DNA of 64,000 bases from Siccibacter colletis (GCF_000696575.1 NZ_JMSQ01000006.1:1-64000), one strand, 5' to 3'; positions 21,035-34,999 are shown, numbered from the stretch's first letter. The notes: generated by a model from the letters alone, not told the origin. Program-made: numbers and translations.

Positions 21035-21080
21035 GGCACACGAAACAGCGTTGATAGTTATCAGGTCTGTTCCGTGTGCT
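21035..21080 (+). promoter_or_regulatory. RNase III autoregulatory stem in the rnc leader
   Basis: The arms 21035-21048 and 21067-21080 pair at 12 of 14 positions, and inside them TGATA-GT-TATCA (21052-21063) extends the rod. In E. coli, RNase III cuts such a stem in the rnc leader and so lowers its own mRNA. The position, 33 bp before the rnc start, fits. Confidence 0.75.
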
Positions 21081-21082
21081 GA

Positions 21083-22695
<1,613 letters not shown>

Positions 22696-22706
22696 GGTCA
22701 TGCCGG

Positions 22707-23423
22707 ATGGAAGGCTGGCAACGCGCCTTCGTACTGCACAGTCGCCCCTGGAGCGAAACCAGCCTGATGCTCGATCTCTTTACCGAAGAGTCGGGCCGCA
22801 TCAGGCTGATAGCCAAGGGCGCTCGCGCTAAGCGTTCAAGTCTCAAAGGCACGTTACAGCCCTTCACACCCTTGCTGGTGCGTTTTGGCGGGCGCGGGGA
22901 AGTCAAAACCCTGCGCAGCGCTGAAGCAGTCTCCCTGGCACTTCCTCTCAGCGGCATCGCGCTCTACAGCGGTCTGTATGTTAACGAACTTATCGCCCGC
23001 GTGCTGGAGCCGGAAACCCGTTTTTCCGAGCTGTTCTTCGACTATCTCCACTGCATTCAGGCCTTAGCCGGTGCCACCGGATCGCCGGAGCCAGCCCTGC
23101 GCCGCTTTGAGCTGGCGCTGCTCGGCCATCTGGGATACGGCGTCGATTTCCTGCACTGTGCCGGGAGCGGCGATGAGGTAGCCGATGAGATGACCTACCG
23201 CTATCGGGAAGAGAAAGGGTTTATCGCCAGTCTGGTGGTCGATAACGCCACCTTTACCGGCAGCCAGCTCAAAGCCCTGGCCAGCCGCGAATTTCCCGAT
23301 ATGGATCGGCTGCGGGCCGCCAAACGCTTTACGCGTATCGCCCTTAAACCCTATCTCGGCGGCAAGCCCTTGAAGAGCCGGGAATTGTTCCGCCAGTTTG
23401 TGCCAAAAAGGTCGGCGCGATAG
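22707..23423 (+). CDS. recO: DNA repair protein RecO
   Basis: RecO works with RecF and RecR to load RecA on SSB-coated gaps. It has 238 residues (E. coli 242), the difference being a shorter C-terminal tail. An OB fold at the N-terminus ([23 protein letters not shown] start, about 1-80) is followed by a helical domain. The RecO family is conserved to the tail [13 protein letters not shown]. It is the third gene of the rnc-era-recO operon. Confidence 0.96.
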   Translation: MEGWQRAFVLHSRPWSETSLMLDLFTEESGRIRLIAKGARAKRSSLKGTLQPFTPLLVRFGGRGEVKTLRSAEAVSLALPLSGIALYSGLYVNELIARVLEPETRFSELFFDYLHCIQALAGATGSPEPALRRFELALLGHLGYGVDFLHCAGSGDEVADEMTYRYREEKGFIASLVVDNATFTGSQLKALASREFPDMDRLRAAKRFTRIALKPYLGGKPLKSRELFRQFVPKRSAR

Positions 23424-23511
23424 TCAGCCTTTCCGGCAAACGTGTACACTGGCGGCAGAACACCACACTGATAAGCCTCTCAGAAGGCGACGTTTACTTA
23501 CGAGGATAGTC

Positions 23512-24243
23512 ATGGCTGCATTGCTGTTAGGCGTTAACATCGACCACATTGCCACGCTGCGTAACGCCCGTGGTACCGCTTATCCCGATCCGGTTCAGGC
23601 CGCCTTTATCGCTGAGCAGGCCGGTGCGGATGGTATTACCGTTCACCTGCGTGAAGATCGCCGCCACATTACCGATCGCGATGTGCGCGTGCTGCGCCAG
23701 ACCCTCGACACCCGCATGAACCTGGAGATGGCCGTTACCGAAGAGATGCTGGCCATCGCCTGCGACACAAAGCCACACTTCTGCTGCCTGGTGCCAGAGA
23801 AGCGTCAGGAAGTCACCACTGAAGGCGGTCTCGACGTGGCGGGCCAGCTCGACAAAATGCGTGATGCCTGTCAGCGTCTGGCGGACGCCGGAATTCTGGT
23901 GTCGCTGTTTATCGATGCTGACCACGCGCAGATCGATGCCGCCGTCGCCGCTGGCGCGCCGTACATCGAAATTCATACCGGCTGCTATGCCGATGCCGTC
24001 GATGAGGCCGCGCAGGCCCGCGAGCTGGCGCGCATCGCCGCCGCTGCAACCTACGCTGCCAGCAAAGGCCTGAAGGTGAATGCCGGCCACGGCCTGACCT
24101 ACCACAACGTCCAGCCCATCGCAGCGCTGCCGGAAATGCACGAGCTGAATATCGGTCACGCCATTATTGGTCGCGCGGTGATGAGCGGCCTGAAAGAGGC
24201 GGTGGCTGAGATGAAACGCCTGATGCTGGACGCGCGTCGCTGA
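23512..24243 (+). CDS. pdxJ: Pyridoxine 5'-phosphate synthase PdxJ
   Basis: PdxJ condenses 1-deoxyxylulose 5-phosphate with 3-amino-2-oxopropyl phosphate to give pyridoxine 5'-phosphate. It has 243 residues, a TIM barrel. The start [19 protein letters not shown] is family-specific. The phosphate-binding residues include Asn9, Asp11, His12 and the C-terminal [13 protein letters not shown]. The start at MAALLLG has GAGGATAG upstream. An in-frame extension into recO is not conserved. It shares one base with acpS (TGATG). Confidence 0.97.
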   Translation: MAALLLGVNIDHIATLRNARGTAYPDPVQAAFIAEQAGADGITVHLREDRRHITDRDVRVLRQTLDTRMNLEMAVTEEMLAIACDTKPHFCCLVPEKRQEVTTEGGLDVAGQLDKMRDACQRLADAGILVSLFIDADHAQIDAAVAAGAPYIEIHTGCYADAVDEAAQARELARIAAAATYAASKGLKVNAGHGLTYHNVQPIAALPEMHELNIGHAIIGRAVMSGLKEAVAEMKRLMLDARR

Positions 24244-24623
24244 TGGCGATCCTCGGCCTGGGTACCGATATCGTGGAGATCGCCCGCATCGAGGCGGTGA
24301 TCTCCCGCTCCGGCGATCGTCTGGCGCAGCGCGTGCTGAGCGACTATGAGTGGACGCAGTATCAGGCGCATCAGCAACCGGTACGCTTCCTGGCTAAACG
24401 CTTTGCGGTAAAAGAGGCGGCGGCAAAAGCCTTTGGTACCGGCATTCGTAACGGGCTGGCGTTTAATCAGTTTGAAGTGTTTAACGATGCGCTGGGGAAA
24501 CCGCGGCTGCGGCTGCGCGATGAAGCGGAACGGCTGGCGGAACAGATGGGCGTGAAATCGGTACACGTCACCCTTGCCGATGAGCGCCACTACGCCTGCG
24601 CCACTGTGATTATCGAAAGTTAA
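24243..24623 (+). CDS. acpS: Holo-[acyl-carrier-protein] synthase
   Basis: AcpS transfers 4'-phosphopantetheine from CoA to apo-ACP. It has 126 residues as in E. coli. The magnesium and CoA residues Asp9 ([13 protein letters not shown]) and Glu58 ([16 protein letters not shown]) are present. It overlaps the end of pdxJ. Its stop overlaps the yfhL stop on the other strand by 4 bp. Confidence 0.97.
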   Translation: MAILGLGTDIVEIARIEAVISRSGDRLAQRVLSDYEWTQYQAHQQPVRFLAKRFAVKEAAAKAFGTGIRNGLAFNQFEVFNDALGKPRLRLRDEAERLAEQMGVKSVHVTLADERHYACATVIIES

Positions 24624-24880
24624 ATTTTATCGGCGTGATGCAGCTGAACGAACTTGTCCCACAGCTGCTCGTCGTTCTCGACGCGCGCCGGATCTTTCAG
24701 AATGGTATTGGGGATCGGGCAGACTTTCTGGCAGGTCGGGGTGTCGTAATGACCCACGCACTCGGTACAGCGGTCAGCGTTGATTTCGTAGATGCTGTCT
24801 CCCATGGAGATCGCCTCGTTCGGGCACTCCGGCTCGCACATATCGCAGTTGATGCATTTCTTTGTGATAAGCAACGCCAT
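24620..24880 (-). CDS. yfhL: Ferredoxin YfhL
   Basis: YfhL is an 86-residue 2[4Fe-4S] ferredoxin of the Alvin type. Cluster ligands are Cys9, 12, 15, 19 and Cys38, 41, 50, 54, the latter with the long spacer [16 protein letters not shown]. coli YfhL donates electrons in tRNA 5-hydroxyuridine formation. The start [12 protein letters not shown] is conserved; eight codons upstream are not. In E. coli yfhL also lies next to acpS. Confidence 0.96.
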   Translation of the reverse strand: MALLITKKCINCDMCEPECPNEAISMGDSIYEINADRCTECVGHYDTPTCQKVCPIPNTILKDPARVENDEQLWDKFVQLHHADKI

Positions 24881-24935
24881 TGGGAAATTCTCAAAACAAC
24901 ACAAACAGGGCGGGCATTATACGCCCATTCCCCCG

Positions 24936-25784
24936 TCAGACCAGTTTTTTTACCAGTGCCTCGCTGTGACGGATACGCTCCGGCGCGTGCTCCAGATCCT
25001 GCTGTACCAGTGCCATAAACAGAAGATCCGCCAGCATCATCTGGGCGCTGGAGGACGAGATGGCCGCGCTGCGCGTCGCCAGCTCCTCCGCGATGGTATA
25101 GAGACAGTGGGTCGCCCGTTGCTGCAGCGCATTCGGGCTGAAGCCGGTGATAGCCAGCACCCGCGCATTGGCGCGCAGCGCTTCATCCGCCGCGAGGTTG
25201 ATTTCACGCCGCTCACCGGAGTAGGAGATCGCCAGCAGCACGTCGTCCGCCTCCATCGCCTGCACGGTTGCCAGCAGGGCGTGCATGTCCAGCTCCGCGA
25301 CGGCGTTCAGACCGATCTTCATCAGCTTCCACGAGAAATTTTTTGCCACCAGCCCGGAGGCACCAATACCGGTGATCAGAATACGGCGCGCGTTGCGCAG
25401 CAGCATCACGCTGGTCAGCAGTTTCTCTTCGCTGTTGATGTCCAGCGAAGCCAGCATCGCCGCATAGTTATCCTGGATCAGTTTCTCCCCCACCAGACGC
25501 AGCGGATCGTCGCCCAGGATCTGGTTGTGCACCGGCACAGAATGCGGGGTAGGGGAACTGGCCAGCGCCTCGCTGATAGCCAGTTTCAGCGCCGGAAATC
25601 CTTTAAAGCCAAGCTTCTGGGAAAACTTCACTACGCTCGACTGGCTGACGCCCGCCTCGACGGCAAGCTGCTGGGAGCTGAGATGACGCGCTGCTTCCGG
25701 ATTTTCCAGAATGTAGTCCGCCAGCTTCTGGTCACTCTGTGCCAGCGTTGGATAGCGCTGGCGAATACGAATTAAGCAGTTCAC
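24936..25784 (-). CDS. yfhH: MurR/RpiR-family regulator YfhH, GTG start
   Basis: YfhH is a transcription factor with an N-terminal HTH of the RpiR type (QSDQKLADYILENP to SSVVKFSQKLGFKGFPALKLAI, about 12-70) and a C-terminal SIS domain that binds sugar phosphates (GIGASGLVAKNF and AISYSGERREI). GTG at 25784 lies behind GGGGAG and gives 282 residues, exactly E. coli YfhH. An upstream ATG would add 11 residues without conservation. In K-12 it is an orphan regulator; here it is divergent from murQ, which suggests it senses MurNAc-6-phosphate and controls that operon. Confidence 0.92.
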   Translation of the reverse strand: MNCLIRIRQRYPTLAQSDQKLADYILENPEAARHLSSQQLAVEAGVSQSSVVKFSQKLGFKGFPALKLAISEALASSPTPHSVPVHNQILGDDPLRLVGEKLIQDNYAAMLASLDINSEEKLLTSVMLLRNARRILITGIGASGLVAKNFSWKLMKIGLNAVAELDMHALLATVQAMEADDVLLAISYSGERREINLAADEALRANARVLAITGFSPNALQQRATHCLYTIAEELATRSAAISSSSAQMMLADLLFMALVQQDLEHAPERIRHSEALVKKLV

Positions 25785-25844
25785 GGATCGCTCCCCGGCA
25801 AATGTGATCGTCGACATAAAGGCGTGAAATTAACTCGCCCGATT

Positions 25845-25890
25845 GAATTTTATATTCCATTATAGCGTGGTTATTATGAATTAAATATTC
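25845..25890. promoter_or_regulatory. Paired operator boxes and promoter of murQ
   Basis: Two 13-bp boxes, GAATTTTATATTC (25845-25857) and GAATTAAATATTC (25878-25890), share 11 of 13 bases. Each has GAAT/ATTC inverted arms, and their starts are 33 bp apart, near three helical turns. A candidate promoter TTTATA-N17-TATTAT (25849-25854 and 25872-25877) is overlapped by box 1 at its -35, and box 2 starts right after its -10. This is repressor geometry. YfhH as the binder is inference. Confidence 0.6.
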
Positions 25891-25901
25891 AGAGGTGCAA
25901 T

Positions 25902-26798
25902 ATGAATCTCGGCTCGCTGGTTTCTGAATCCCGGAACCCGGACACCATGGATCTCGACTCGCTTTCCACCCGGGAACTGGTTGAGTGTTTTAACCGTCAG
26001 GATACGCAGGTAGCCGATGCGGTACGCGCCACGCTACCCGAGGTGGCAAAGGCGGTAGATGCCGCTGCTGCCGCGCTCGCTGCGGGCGGACGCATTATTT
26101 ATATGGGAGCGGGCACCAGCGGTCGCCTCGGCGTGCTGGACGCGTCCGAATGCCCCCCGACCTTCGGCGTGCCGCATGGCGTGGTGATCGGCCTGATCGC
26201 CGGTGGCCCCGGTGCGTTGCTCAAAGCGGTGGAAGGGGCGGAGGACGATCCGGCGCTCGGCAAAGCAGATTTACAGGCGCTGGGCCTGACGCCGCAGGAT
26301 TTGGTGGTCGGGCTGGCCGCCTCGGGCCGCACGCCGTACGTTATCGGCGGGCTGGAATTTGCAAAGGCTGAAGGCTGCACCACGGTAGCTATCTCCTGTA
26401 ATCCGGCGTCGCCCATCGCCAGTATCGCCCGAATTGCTATTTCGCCGGTGGTTGGCCCGGAAGCGCTCACCGGCTCGACGCGTCTGAAGTCCGGCACCGC
26501 CCAGAAGCTGGTGCTGAATATGATCTCCACCGGGGCGATGGTGAAGTGGGGCAAGGTCTGGCAGAACCTGATGGTGGATATGAAAGCCACCAACGTGAAG
26601 CTGGTGGACCGCGCCTGTCGCATGGTGATGGAAGCCACCGGCGTGGCGCGCGACGAGGCGCAGGCGGTGCTGGAGCAGACCGGCTACGACGTGAAGCCCG
26701 CTATCCTGATGATCCTCAGCGGTCTGGATGCGGAAACGGCGCGGGCGCGGCTGGCACAGCACAACGGCTTTTTACGCGCGGCCTTAGCGCAACAATAA
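25902..26798 (+). CDS. murQ: N-acetylmuramic acid 6-phosphate etherase MurQ
   Basis: MurQ splits MurNAc-6-phosphate into GlcNAc-6-phosphate and D-lactate, used in cell-wall recycling and MurNAc catabolism. It has 298 residues, the E. coli length. The SIS sugar-phosphate loop GAGTSGRLG lies at 69-77. The catalytic glutamates are Glu83 (ASECPPTFG) and Glu114. It is followed after 10 bp by a PTS gene. In K-12 murQ lies elsewhere, with murR and murP; here it sits between yfhH and pgpC. Confidence 0.96.
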   Translation: MNLGSLVSESRNPDTMDLDSLSTRELVECFNRQDTQVADAVRATLPEVAKAVDAAAAALAAGGRIIYMGAGTSGRLGVLDASECPPTFGVPHGVVIGLIAGGPGALLKAVEGAEDDPALGKADLQALGLTPQDLVVGLAASGRTPYVIGGLEFAKAEGCTTVAISCNPASPIASIARIAISPVVGPEALTGSTRLKSGTAQKLVLNMISTGAMVKWGKVWQNLMVDMKATNVKLVDRACRMVMEATGVARDEAQAVLEQTGYDVKPAILMILSGLDAETARARLAQHNGFLRAALAQQ

Positions 26799-26808
26799 CG
26801 GGGGCGTC

Positions 26809-28173
26809 ATGGACAAAACCTCAGCGCTGGCCAGCGGTATTCTGCTGGGCGTCGGCGGGCAGGGCAATATTCACCGGCTGGAAAACTGCATGACGCGCGT
26901 GCGCCTGGAAGTGCATGACGACGCGCGCCTGGATATTGCCGCGCTGAAAGCGCTGCCCGGCGTCAGCGGCTACGTGAAGCAGGGGGCGCAGCATCAGCTG
27001 ATCGTCGGCCCTGGCCGGGCGGCGCAGGTGGTGGATGCCATGCGCGCCGCGATGCAGCAGAGCGCTGCGCCGCGTGAGGTTGACGCCATCGCACAGAGCA
27101 AAGCTCAGGCCAAAGCGCGCTATAAAGCGCCGATGAGCGATGCCCTGCGCCAGCTTGCCAACGTCTTTATCCCGCTGATCCCGGCGTTCATCGCCTCGGG
27201 TCTGATCACCGGCATCATCAATATTCTCAAACGCCCGGACATCGTTGGCGACGTCGCCACCCAGTACCCCAACGTCCTCGGCCTGCTGGGCATTTTCGGC
27301 AGCGCGGTATTTGCCATCATGAATATTCTGGTGGGGGTTAACGCCGCACGGGTATTCGGTGGCTCAATGGCGATGGGCGGCGTGATGGCGGGCATTCTCT
27401 CCAGCCCGCAGCTGGCGCAGATCACCCTGTTCGGCGAGGCCTTACAGCCCGGACGCGGCGGGGTGATCGCGGTGCTGCTGGTGGTGGCCCTGATGTGCTG
27501 GATTGAGAAGCGGCTGCGCGAGCGCCTGCCCGGCTCGATTGAGCTGATCCTTAACCCGCTGCTGACTACGCTGATTACCGCCACGGTGGCGATTGTCGCG
27601 CTGCAGCCGCTGGGCGGCTGGATCTCCGATGCCATCGCCCGCGGCGCGACGCTGGCCATCGACCAGGGCGGCCTGCTGGTGGGCGGACTGCTGGCCGGCA
27701 CCTTCCTGCCACTGGTGCTCACCGGGCTGCATCAGGGGCTGGTGCCGATCCACGTCGAGCTGGTACAGGCCCACGGCGTCAACGCGCTGTTGCCGGTGCT
27801 GGCGATGGCGGGTGTCGGGCAGATTGGTGCTGCCGTGGCGGTGCTGATGAAAACCCGCAATGCGCGTCTGAAAAAGGTGATTAAGGGCGCGCTGCCGGTG
27901 GGGCTGCTGGGTGTCGGGGAACCGCTGATCTTTGGCGTCACGCTCCCGCTCGGTAAACCGTTTCTCGGTGCCTGCCTCGGCGGTGCCGTTGGCGGGGCGC
28001 TGATCAGCTATTTCAAAGTCGCAACGGTCGTCACTTTTGGTATTTCGGGCCTGCCGCTGGCGTTAACCATCGTAACCGGAAAAGTTGCCATCTATCTGTT
28101 AGGCTATTTAGTAGCAGTAGCCGCAGGATTTCTTTTCACATGGTTCCTTGGCTTTAACGATCCAGAGGAGTGA
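26809..28173 (+). CDS. PTS EIIBC permease, MurP-like (probable MurNAc)
   Basis: This 454-residue glucose-superfamily PTS permease has an EIIB domain (about 1-85), with the phosphorylated Cys27 in NCMTRVRLEV, and an EIIC membrane domain (about 105-454; GEPLIFGVTLPLGKPF is the substrate-domain signature). There is no EIIA domain, so it must use an EIIA such as Crr, as MurP does. The neighbouring murQ points to N-acetylmuramic acid as substrate. Sequence identity to E. coli MurP (474) is only moderate, so I leave the symbol open. pgpC starts three bases after its stop. Confidence 0.85.
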   Translation: MDKTSALASGILLGVGGQGNIHRLENCMTRVRLEVHDDARLDIAALKALPGVSGYVKQGAQHQLIVGPGRAAQVVDAMRAAMQQSAAPREVDAIAQSKAQAKARYKAPMSDALRQLANVFIPLIPAFIASGLITGIINILKRPDIVGDVATQYPNVLGLLGIFGSAVFAIMNILVGVNAARVFGGSMAMGGVMAGILSSPQLAQITLFGEALQPGRGGVIAVLLVVALMCWIEKRLRERLPGSIELILNPLLTTLITATVAIVALQPLGGWISDAIARGATLAIDQGGLLVGGLLAGTFLPLVLTGLHQGLVPIHVELVQAHGVNALLPVLAMAGVGQIGAAVAVLMKTRNARLKKVIKGALPVGLLGVGEPLIFGVTLPLGKPFLGACLGGAVGGALISYFKVATVVTFGISGLPLALTIVTGKVAIYLLGYLVAVAAGFLFTWFLGFNDPEE

Positions 28174-28176
28174 GGT

Positions 28177-28812
28177 TTGTCTCAGAACGCGCGTCGGGTA
28201 GTTTTTTTCGATTTGGATGGCACGCTGCATCAGCAGGATATGTTCGGCACGTTTATGCGCTATCTGCTGCGTCATCAGCCGCTTAATGTGCTGCTCGTTA
28301 TCCCGTTGCTGCCGGTGATTGGCGCGGGGCTGTTGATTAAGGGGCGTGCCGCGCGCTGGCCGATGAGCCTGCTGTTGTGGGGCTGTACCTTCGGGCACAG
28401 CGAAGCGCGGCTCAAGGCGCTGGAAAAAAGCTTTGTCGCCTGGTTCCGCACCCACGTTAAAGCCTTCCCGGTGGTGCAGGCGCGCTTAACCGAATACCTT
28501 GCCAGCACCGATGCTGACGTCTGGCTGATCACCGGCTCCCCGATGCCGCTGGTAGAGCAGGTGTATGTGGATACGCCCTGGCTGCCGCGGGTAAACCTTA
28601 TCGCCAGCCAGGTGACCCGCCGCTACGGCGGCTGGGTGCTGACCCTGCGCTGCCTCGGTCATGAAAAAGTGGCCCAGCTTGAGCAGCAGATCGGCACGCC
28701 GCTGCGCCTCTACAGCGGCTACAGCGACAGCAAGCAGGACAACCCGCTGCTCTACTTCTGCCAGCACCGCTGGCGCGTAACGCCGCAGGGTGAGCTTCAG
28801 CAACTGGAGTAA
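28177..28812 (+). CDS. pgpC: Phosphatidylglycerophosphatase C (PgpC, YfhB), TTG start
   Basis: PgpC removes the phosphate from phosphatidylglycerophosphate to give phosphatidylglycerol at the inner membrane. The 211 residues equal E. coli. It is a HAD-family phosphatase with the DxDGT motif at Asp12/Asp14 (FFDLDGTLHQQ) and a hydrophobic segment at about 33-50. TTG 28177 is the only fitting start, with AGAGGAG six bases before it. Because it begins three bases after the PTS stop, it is likely co-transcribed with murQ. Confidence 0.94.
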   Translation: MSQNARRVVFFDLDGTLHQQDMFGTFMRYLLRHQPLNVLLVIPLLPVIGAGLLIKGRAARWPMSLLLWGCTFGHSEARLKALEKSFVAWFRTHVKAFPVVQARLTEYLASTDADVWLITGSPMPLVEQVYVDTPWLPRVNLIASQVTRRYGGWVLTLRCLGHEKVAQLEQQIGTPLRLYSGYSDSKQDNPLLYFCQHRWRVTPQGELQQLE

Positions 28813-28830
28813 ACGCGCGGTCTCTCCTGA

Positions 28831-30838
<2,008 letters not shown>

Positions 30839-31003
30839 TCAGTTAATTCTCTGCGGTGTATCGAGCCCCGGCGGTAATGTGTAGTGTTATAGGTATGGTT
30901 AATGACAATTTGAGCGGCATTTTGCTTAACAATGAGTCAGTTGGCAACTAATTAGAGCGATTGGCGACGGCATACGGACGAAACGGCGGGCGATTTTATT
31001 TCT

Positions 31004-31042
31004 ACGCAAACGGTTTCGTCGGCGCGCCGTATTCTCTATAAT
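31004..31042 (+). promoter_or_regulatory. PurR operator and promoter of purL
   Basis: ACGCAAACGGTTTCGT (31004-31019) matches the PurR consensus ACGCAAACGTTTGCGT at 14 of 16 positions. It overlaps the -35 region of a promoter whose -10 is TATAAT (31037-31042). Repression by PurR with hypoxanthine or guanine is expected. Confidence 0.88.
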
Positions 31043-31105
31043 GACGCCCGTTTTCCCCTGCGCCCACTGACAGCGCTGCGCTGGCGCTGCAAAGACGAGA
31101 GACTT

Positions 31106-34100
31106 ATGATGGAAATTCTGCGTGGTTCGCCCGCCCTGTCTGCATTCCGTATCAACAAGCTGCTGGACCGTTTCACGGCACTCAACCTGCCGGTGACCTC
31201 GGTTTATGCGGAATACGTTCACTTTGCCGACCTTAATGCGCCACTCAGTGCGGATGAACACAGCCGCTTAGCCCGCCTGCTGCAGTATGGCCCGAGCCTC
31301 AGCAGCCATGAACCGCGCGGTACGCTGCTGCTGGTGACGCCGCGTCCGGGCACCATCTCTCCGTGGTCATCGAAAGCGACCGATATCGCCCATAACTGCG
31401 GTCTGGCGCAGATCAACCGCCTTGAACGCGGCGTAGCCTGGTATGTCGTCGCCGACTCCCTGAACGATGCGCAGTGGCAGGCGCTGGCCGGCGAGCTGCA
31501 CGATCGCATGATGGAGAGCGTGTTCGGCTCGCTGAACGAGGCGCAGCAGCTGTTTGCTCATCACTCCCCGGCCCCGGTGCAGAGTGTGGATCTGCTGGGC
31601 CAGGGCCGCGAGGCGCTGATGGAGGCCAATGTGCGTCTCGGTCTTGCGCTGGCGGAAGATGAAATCGACTATCTGCAGGATGCTTTTACCCGTCTGGAGC
31701 GCAACCCGAACGATATCGAACTCTATATGTTCGCGCAGGCCAACTCAGAGCACTGCCGCCATAAGATCTTCAACGCCGACTGGATCATCGACGGCGAACA
31801 GCAGCCGAAGTCGCTGTTCAAAATGATCAAAAACACCTTCGAGAAAACCCCGGAGCACGTACTGTCGGCGTATAAAGACAACGCCGCGGTGATGGAAGGT
31901 TCCCCGGTGGGCCGCTTCTTTGCCGACCACAGCGCCGGGCGCTACGACTACCATCAGGAAGAGGCGCACATCCTGATGAAAGTGGAAACTCATAACCACC
32001 CGACCGCCATCTCTCCGTGGCCGGGTGCCGCCACCGGCTCCGGCGGCGAGATCCGCGATGAAGGCGCCACCGGACGCGGTGCCAAACCGAAAGCCGGGCT
32101 GGTGGGCTTCTCAGTTTCCAACCTGCGTATCCCGGGCTTCGAACAGCCGTGGGAAGAGGATTTCGGCAAGCCGGAACGCATCGTTACCGCGCTGGATATC
32201 ATGACCGACGGCCCGCTGGGCGGCGCGGCGTTTAACAACGAATTTGGTCGTCCGGCCCTGACCGGCTACTTCCGTACCTACGAAGAAAAAGTCACCAGCC
32301 ACAATGGCGAAGAGCTGCGCGGCTATCACAAGCCGGTGATGCTGGCAGGCGGTATCGGCAACATTCGCGGCGAGCACGTCAGAAAGGGCGAAATTACCGT
32401 CGGCGCGAAGCTGATCGTACTGGGCGGCCCGGCGATGAACATCGGTCTCGGCGGCGGGGCGGCCTCCTCAATGGCGTCTGGTCAGTCCGATGCGGATTTA
32501 GATTTTGCCTCGGTACAGCGCGACAACCCGGAAATGGAACGTCGCTGTCAGGAAGTGATCGACCGCTGCTGGCAGCTCGGCGATGCCAACCCGATTCTGT
32601 TTATTCATGACGTCGGTGCCGGCGGCCTCTCTAACGCCATGCCGGAGCTGGTGAGCGATGGCGGCCGCGGCGGACGCTTCGAGCTGCGCGGCATCCTCAA
32701 CGACGAGCCCGGCATGAGCCCGCTGGAAGTGTGGTGTAACGAATCTCAGGAGCGCTACGTGCTGGCGGTGGCGCCGGAGCAGCTGGCGCTATTCGACGAG
32801 CTGTGCCGCCGCGAGCGCGCACCTTACGCGGTGATCGGTGAAGCCACCGAAGAACTGCACCTGACCCTCAACGACAGCCACTTCGACAACCAGCCGATCG
32901 ACATGCCGCTGGACGTGCTGCTGGGTAAAGCCCCGAAGATGACCCGCAACGTGACGCGCCAGCAGGCCAGCGGCCAGCCGCTTGAACGCCGCGGGATCAC
33001 CATTGCGGAAGCGGTGAAGCGCGTGCTGCACCTCCCGACGGTGGCGGAGAAAACCTTCCTCGTCACCATCGGCGACCGTACCGTCACCGGCATGGTGGCG
33101 CGCGACCAGATGGTTGGTCCGTGGCAGGTGCCGGTTGCTAACTGTGCGGTAACCACCGCCAGCCTCGACAGCTACTACGGCGAAGCGATGTCGCTGGGCG
33201 AGCGCGCGCCAGTGGCGCTGCTCGACTTCGCGGCTTCTGCGCGTCTGGCAGTTGGTGAAGCGCTGACCAATATCGCCGCTACGCAGATCGGCGACATCAA
33301 ACGCATCAAGCTCTCGGCAAACTGGATGGCGGCAGCGGGCCATCCGGGCGAAGACGCCGGGCTGTATGAAGCGGTAAAAGCGGTGGGTGAAGAGCTCTGC
33401 CCGCAGCTTGGCCTGACCATTCCGGTGGGTAAAGATTCAATGTCGATGAAAACCCGCTGGCAGCAGGGCGACGAGCAGCGTGAGATGACCGCGCCGCTGT
33501 CGCTGGTGATCACCGCGTTTGCCCGCGTGGAAGACGTGCGCGGCACCGTAACACCGCAGCTTGCCACCGAAGACAACGCCCTGCTGCTGATCGACCTCGG
33601 CAAAGGCCATAACGCGCTGGGGGCCACTGCGCTGTCTCAGGTGTGGCGTCAGCTGGGCGATAAGCCCGCAGACGTGCGTGACGTGCAGCAGCTGAAAGGC
33701 TTCTATAACGCCATGCAGGCGCTGGTAGCGGATCGCAAGCTGCTGGCCTGGCACGACCGCTCCGACGGCGGCCTGCTGGTCACCCTCGCAGAGATGGCCT
33801 TCGCGGGTCACTGCGGTGTTGAGGCAGACATCACCCGCCTCGGCGACGACGCGCTGGCAGCGCTGTTCAACGAAGAGCTGGGCGGCGTGATCCAGGTGCG
33901 TGCCGCCGATCGTCAGGCGGTGGAAGCGGTGCTGGACGCGCACGGCCTCGCCGACTGCGTGCACTATCTCGGCAAGGCGGTAGCAGGGGATCGCTTCACG
34001 CTGATCGCCAGCGGCGACACCGTCTTCAGCGAAAGCCGTACCACGCTGCGCGTCTGGTGGGCGGAAACCACCTGGCAGATGCAGCGCCTGCGTGATAACC

Positions 34101-34993
34101 CGGCGTGCGCCGATCAGGAGCACGAGGCGAAATCTAACGACAGCGATCCGGGCCTAAACGTGAAGCTGTCGTTCGATATCAACGAAGACATCGCGGCACC
34201 GTACATCGCCAAAGGCGCACGCCCGAAAGTAGCGGTACTGCGCGAGCAGGGCGTTAACTCCCACGTGGAGATGGCCGCGGCGTTCCACCGCGCGGGCTTT
34301 GATGCCATCGACGTACACATGAGCGACCTGCTGGCCGGTCGTCGCGGTCTGGACGATGTCCAGGCGCTGGTGGCGTGCGGCGGCTTCTCCTACGGTGATG
34401 TGCTGGGTGCGGGCGAAGGCTGGGCAAAATCAATTCTGTTCAACGAGCGCGTGCGTGACGAGTTCCAGACGTTCTTCCACCGTCCGCAGACCCTGGCGCT
34501 GGGCGTGTGCAACGGCTGTCAGATGATGTCCAACCTGCGCGAGCTGATCCCGGGCAGCGACTTGTGGCCGCGCTTCGTGCGTAACCAGTCCGACCGCTTT
34601 GAAGCACGCTTCAGCCTGGTGGAAGTGACCGCCAGCCCGTCGCTGCTGCTGCAGGGGATGGTCGGGTCGCACATGCCGATCGCCGTTTCCCACGGCGAAG
34701 GGCTGGTAGAAGTGCGCGATGCGGCACACCTCGCCGCGCTGGAGAGCAAAGGCCTGGTGGCGCTGCGCTTCATCGATAACTTTGGGGCGGTGACCGAAAC
34801 CTATCCGGCGAACCCGAACGGCTCGCCGAACGGGATCACGGCGGTGACCAGCGAAAGCGGACGCGTTACCATCATGATGCCGCACCCGGAGCGCGTATTC
34901 CGTACCGTGGCGAACTCCTGGCATCCGGAAGAGTGGGGCGAGGACAGCCCGTGGATGCGTATCTTCCGTAACGCCCGTAAGCAGCTGGGCTAA
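31106..34993 (+). CDS. purL: Phosphoribosylformylglycinamidine synthase PurL
   Basis: PurL is the large, single-chain FGAM synthase of purine synthesis (step 4), using glutamine and ATP. The 1295 residues equal E. coli. An N-terminal PurS-like domain and linker (about 1-220) are followed by two PurM-type ATP domains (about 220-975, [11 protein letters not shown] and [11 protein letters not shown]) and a class I glutamine amidotransferase (about 1040-1295) with the nucleophile Cys in [10 protein letters not shown] and the His/Glu pair near [14 protein letters not shown] doubles occur; the first is used here. A strong terminator follows. Confidence 0.98.
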   Translation: MMEILRGSPALSAFRINKLLDRFTALNLPVTSVYAEYVHFADLNAPLSADEHSRLARLLQYGPSLSSHEPRGTLLLVTPRPGTISPWSSKATDIAHNCGLAQINRLERGVAWYVVADSLNDAQWQALAGELHDRMMESVFGSLNEAQQLFAHHSPAPVQSVDLLGQGREALMEANVRLGLALAEDEIDYLQDAFTRLERNPNDIELYMFAQANSEHCRHKIFNADWIIDGEQQPKSLFKMIKNTFEKTPEHVLSAYKDNAAVMEGSPVGRFFADHSAGRYDYHQEEAHILMKVETHNHPTAISPWPGAATGSGGEIRDEGATGRGAKPKAGLVGFSVSNLRIPGFEQPWEEDFGKPERIVTALDIMTDGPLGGAAFNNEFGRPALTGYFRTYEEKVTSHNGEELRGYHKPVMLAGGIGNIRGEHVRKGEITVGAKLIVLGGPAMNIGLGGGAASSMASGQSDADLDFASVQRDNPEMERRCQEVIDRCWQLGDANPILFIHDVGAGGLSNAMPELVSDGGRGGRFELRGILNDEPGMSPLEVWCNESQERYVLAVAPEQLALFDELCRRERAPYAVIGEATEELHLTLNDSHFDNQPIDMPLDVLLGKAPKMTRNVTRQQASGQPLERRGITIAEAVKRVLHLPTVAEKTFLVTIGDRTVTGMVARDQMVGPWQVPVANCAVTTASLDSYYGEAMSLGERAPVALLDFAASARLAVGEALTNIAATQIGDIKRIKLSANWMAAAGHPGEDAGLYEAVKAVGEELCPQLGLTIPVGKDSMSMKTRWQQGDEQREMTAPLSLVITAFARVEDVRGTVTPQLATEDNALLLIDLGKGHNALGATALSQVWRQLGDKPADVRDVQQLKGFYNAMQALVADRKLLAWHDRSDGGLLVTLAEMAFAGHCGVEADITRLGDDALAALFNEELGGVIQVRAADRQAVEAVLDAHGLADCVHYLGKAVAGDRFTLIASGDTVFSESRTTLRVWWAETTWQMQRLRDNPACADQEHEAKSNDSDPGLNVKLSFDINEDIAAPYIAKGARPKVAVLREQGVNSHVEMAAAFHRAGFDAIDVHMSDLLAGRRGLDDVQALVACGGFSYGDVLGAGEGWAKSILFNERVRDEFQTFFHRPQTLALGVCNGCQMMSNLRELIPGSDLWPRFVRNQSDRFEARFSLVEVTASPSLLLQGMVGSHMPIAVSHGEGLVEVRDAAHLAALESKGLVALRFIDNFGAVTETYPANPNGSPNGITAVTSESGRVTIMMPHPERVFRTVANSWHPEEWGEDSPWMRIFRNARKQLG

Positions 34994-34999
34994 CCGGAC

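Noticed and set aside
23398-23511. N-terminal extension of pdxJ into the end of recO
   Set aside because: The first 38 residues are not family-like, and the ATG at 23512 gives exactly the E. coli length with a good ribosome-binding site.
24881-24935. ShoB toxin / OhsC sRNA, which I recall as lying in this neighbourhood in K-12
   Set aside because: The gaps acpS-yfhL and yfhL-yfhH are negative and 55 bp, leaving no room, and no matching short hydrophobic frame is seen.
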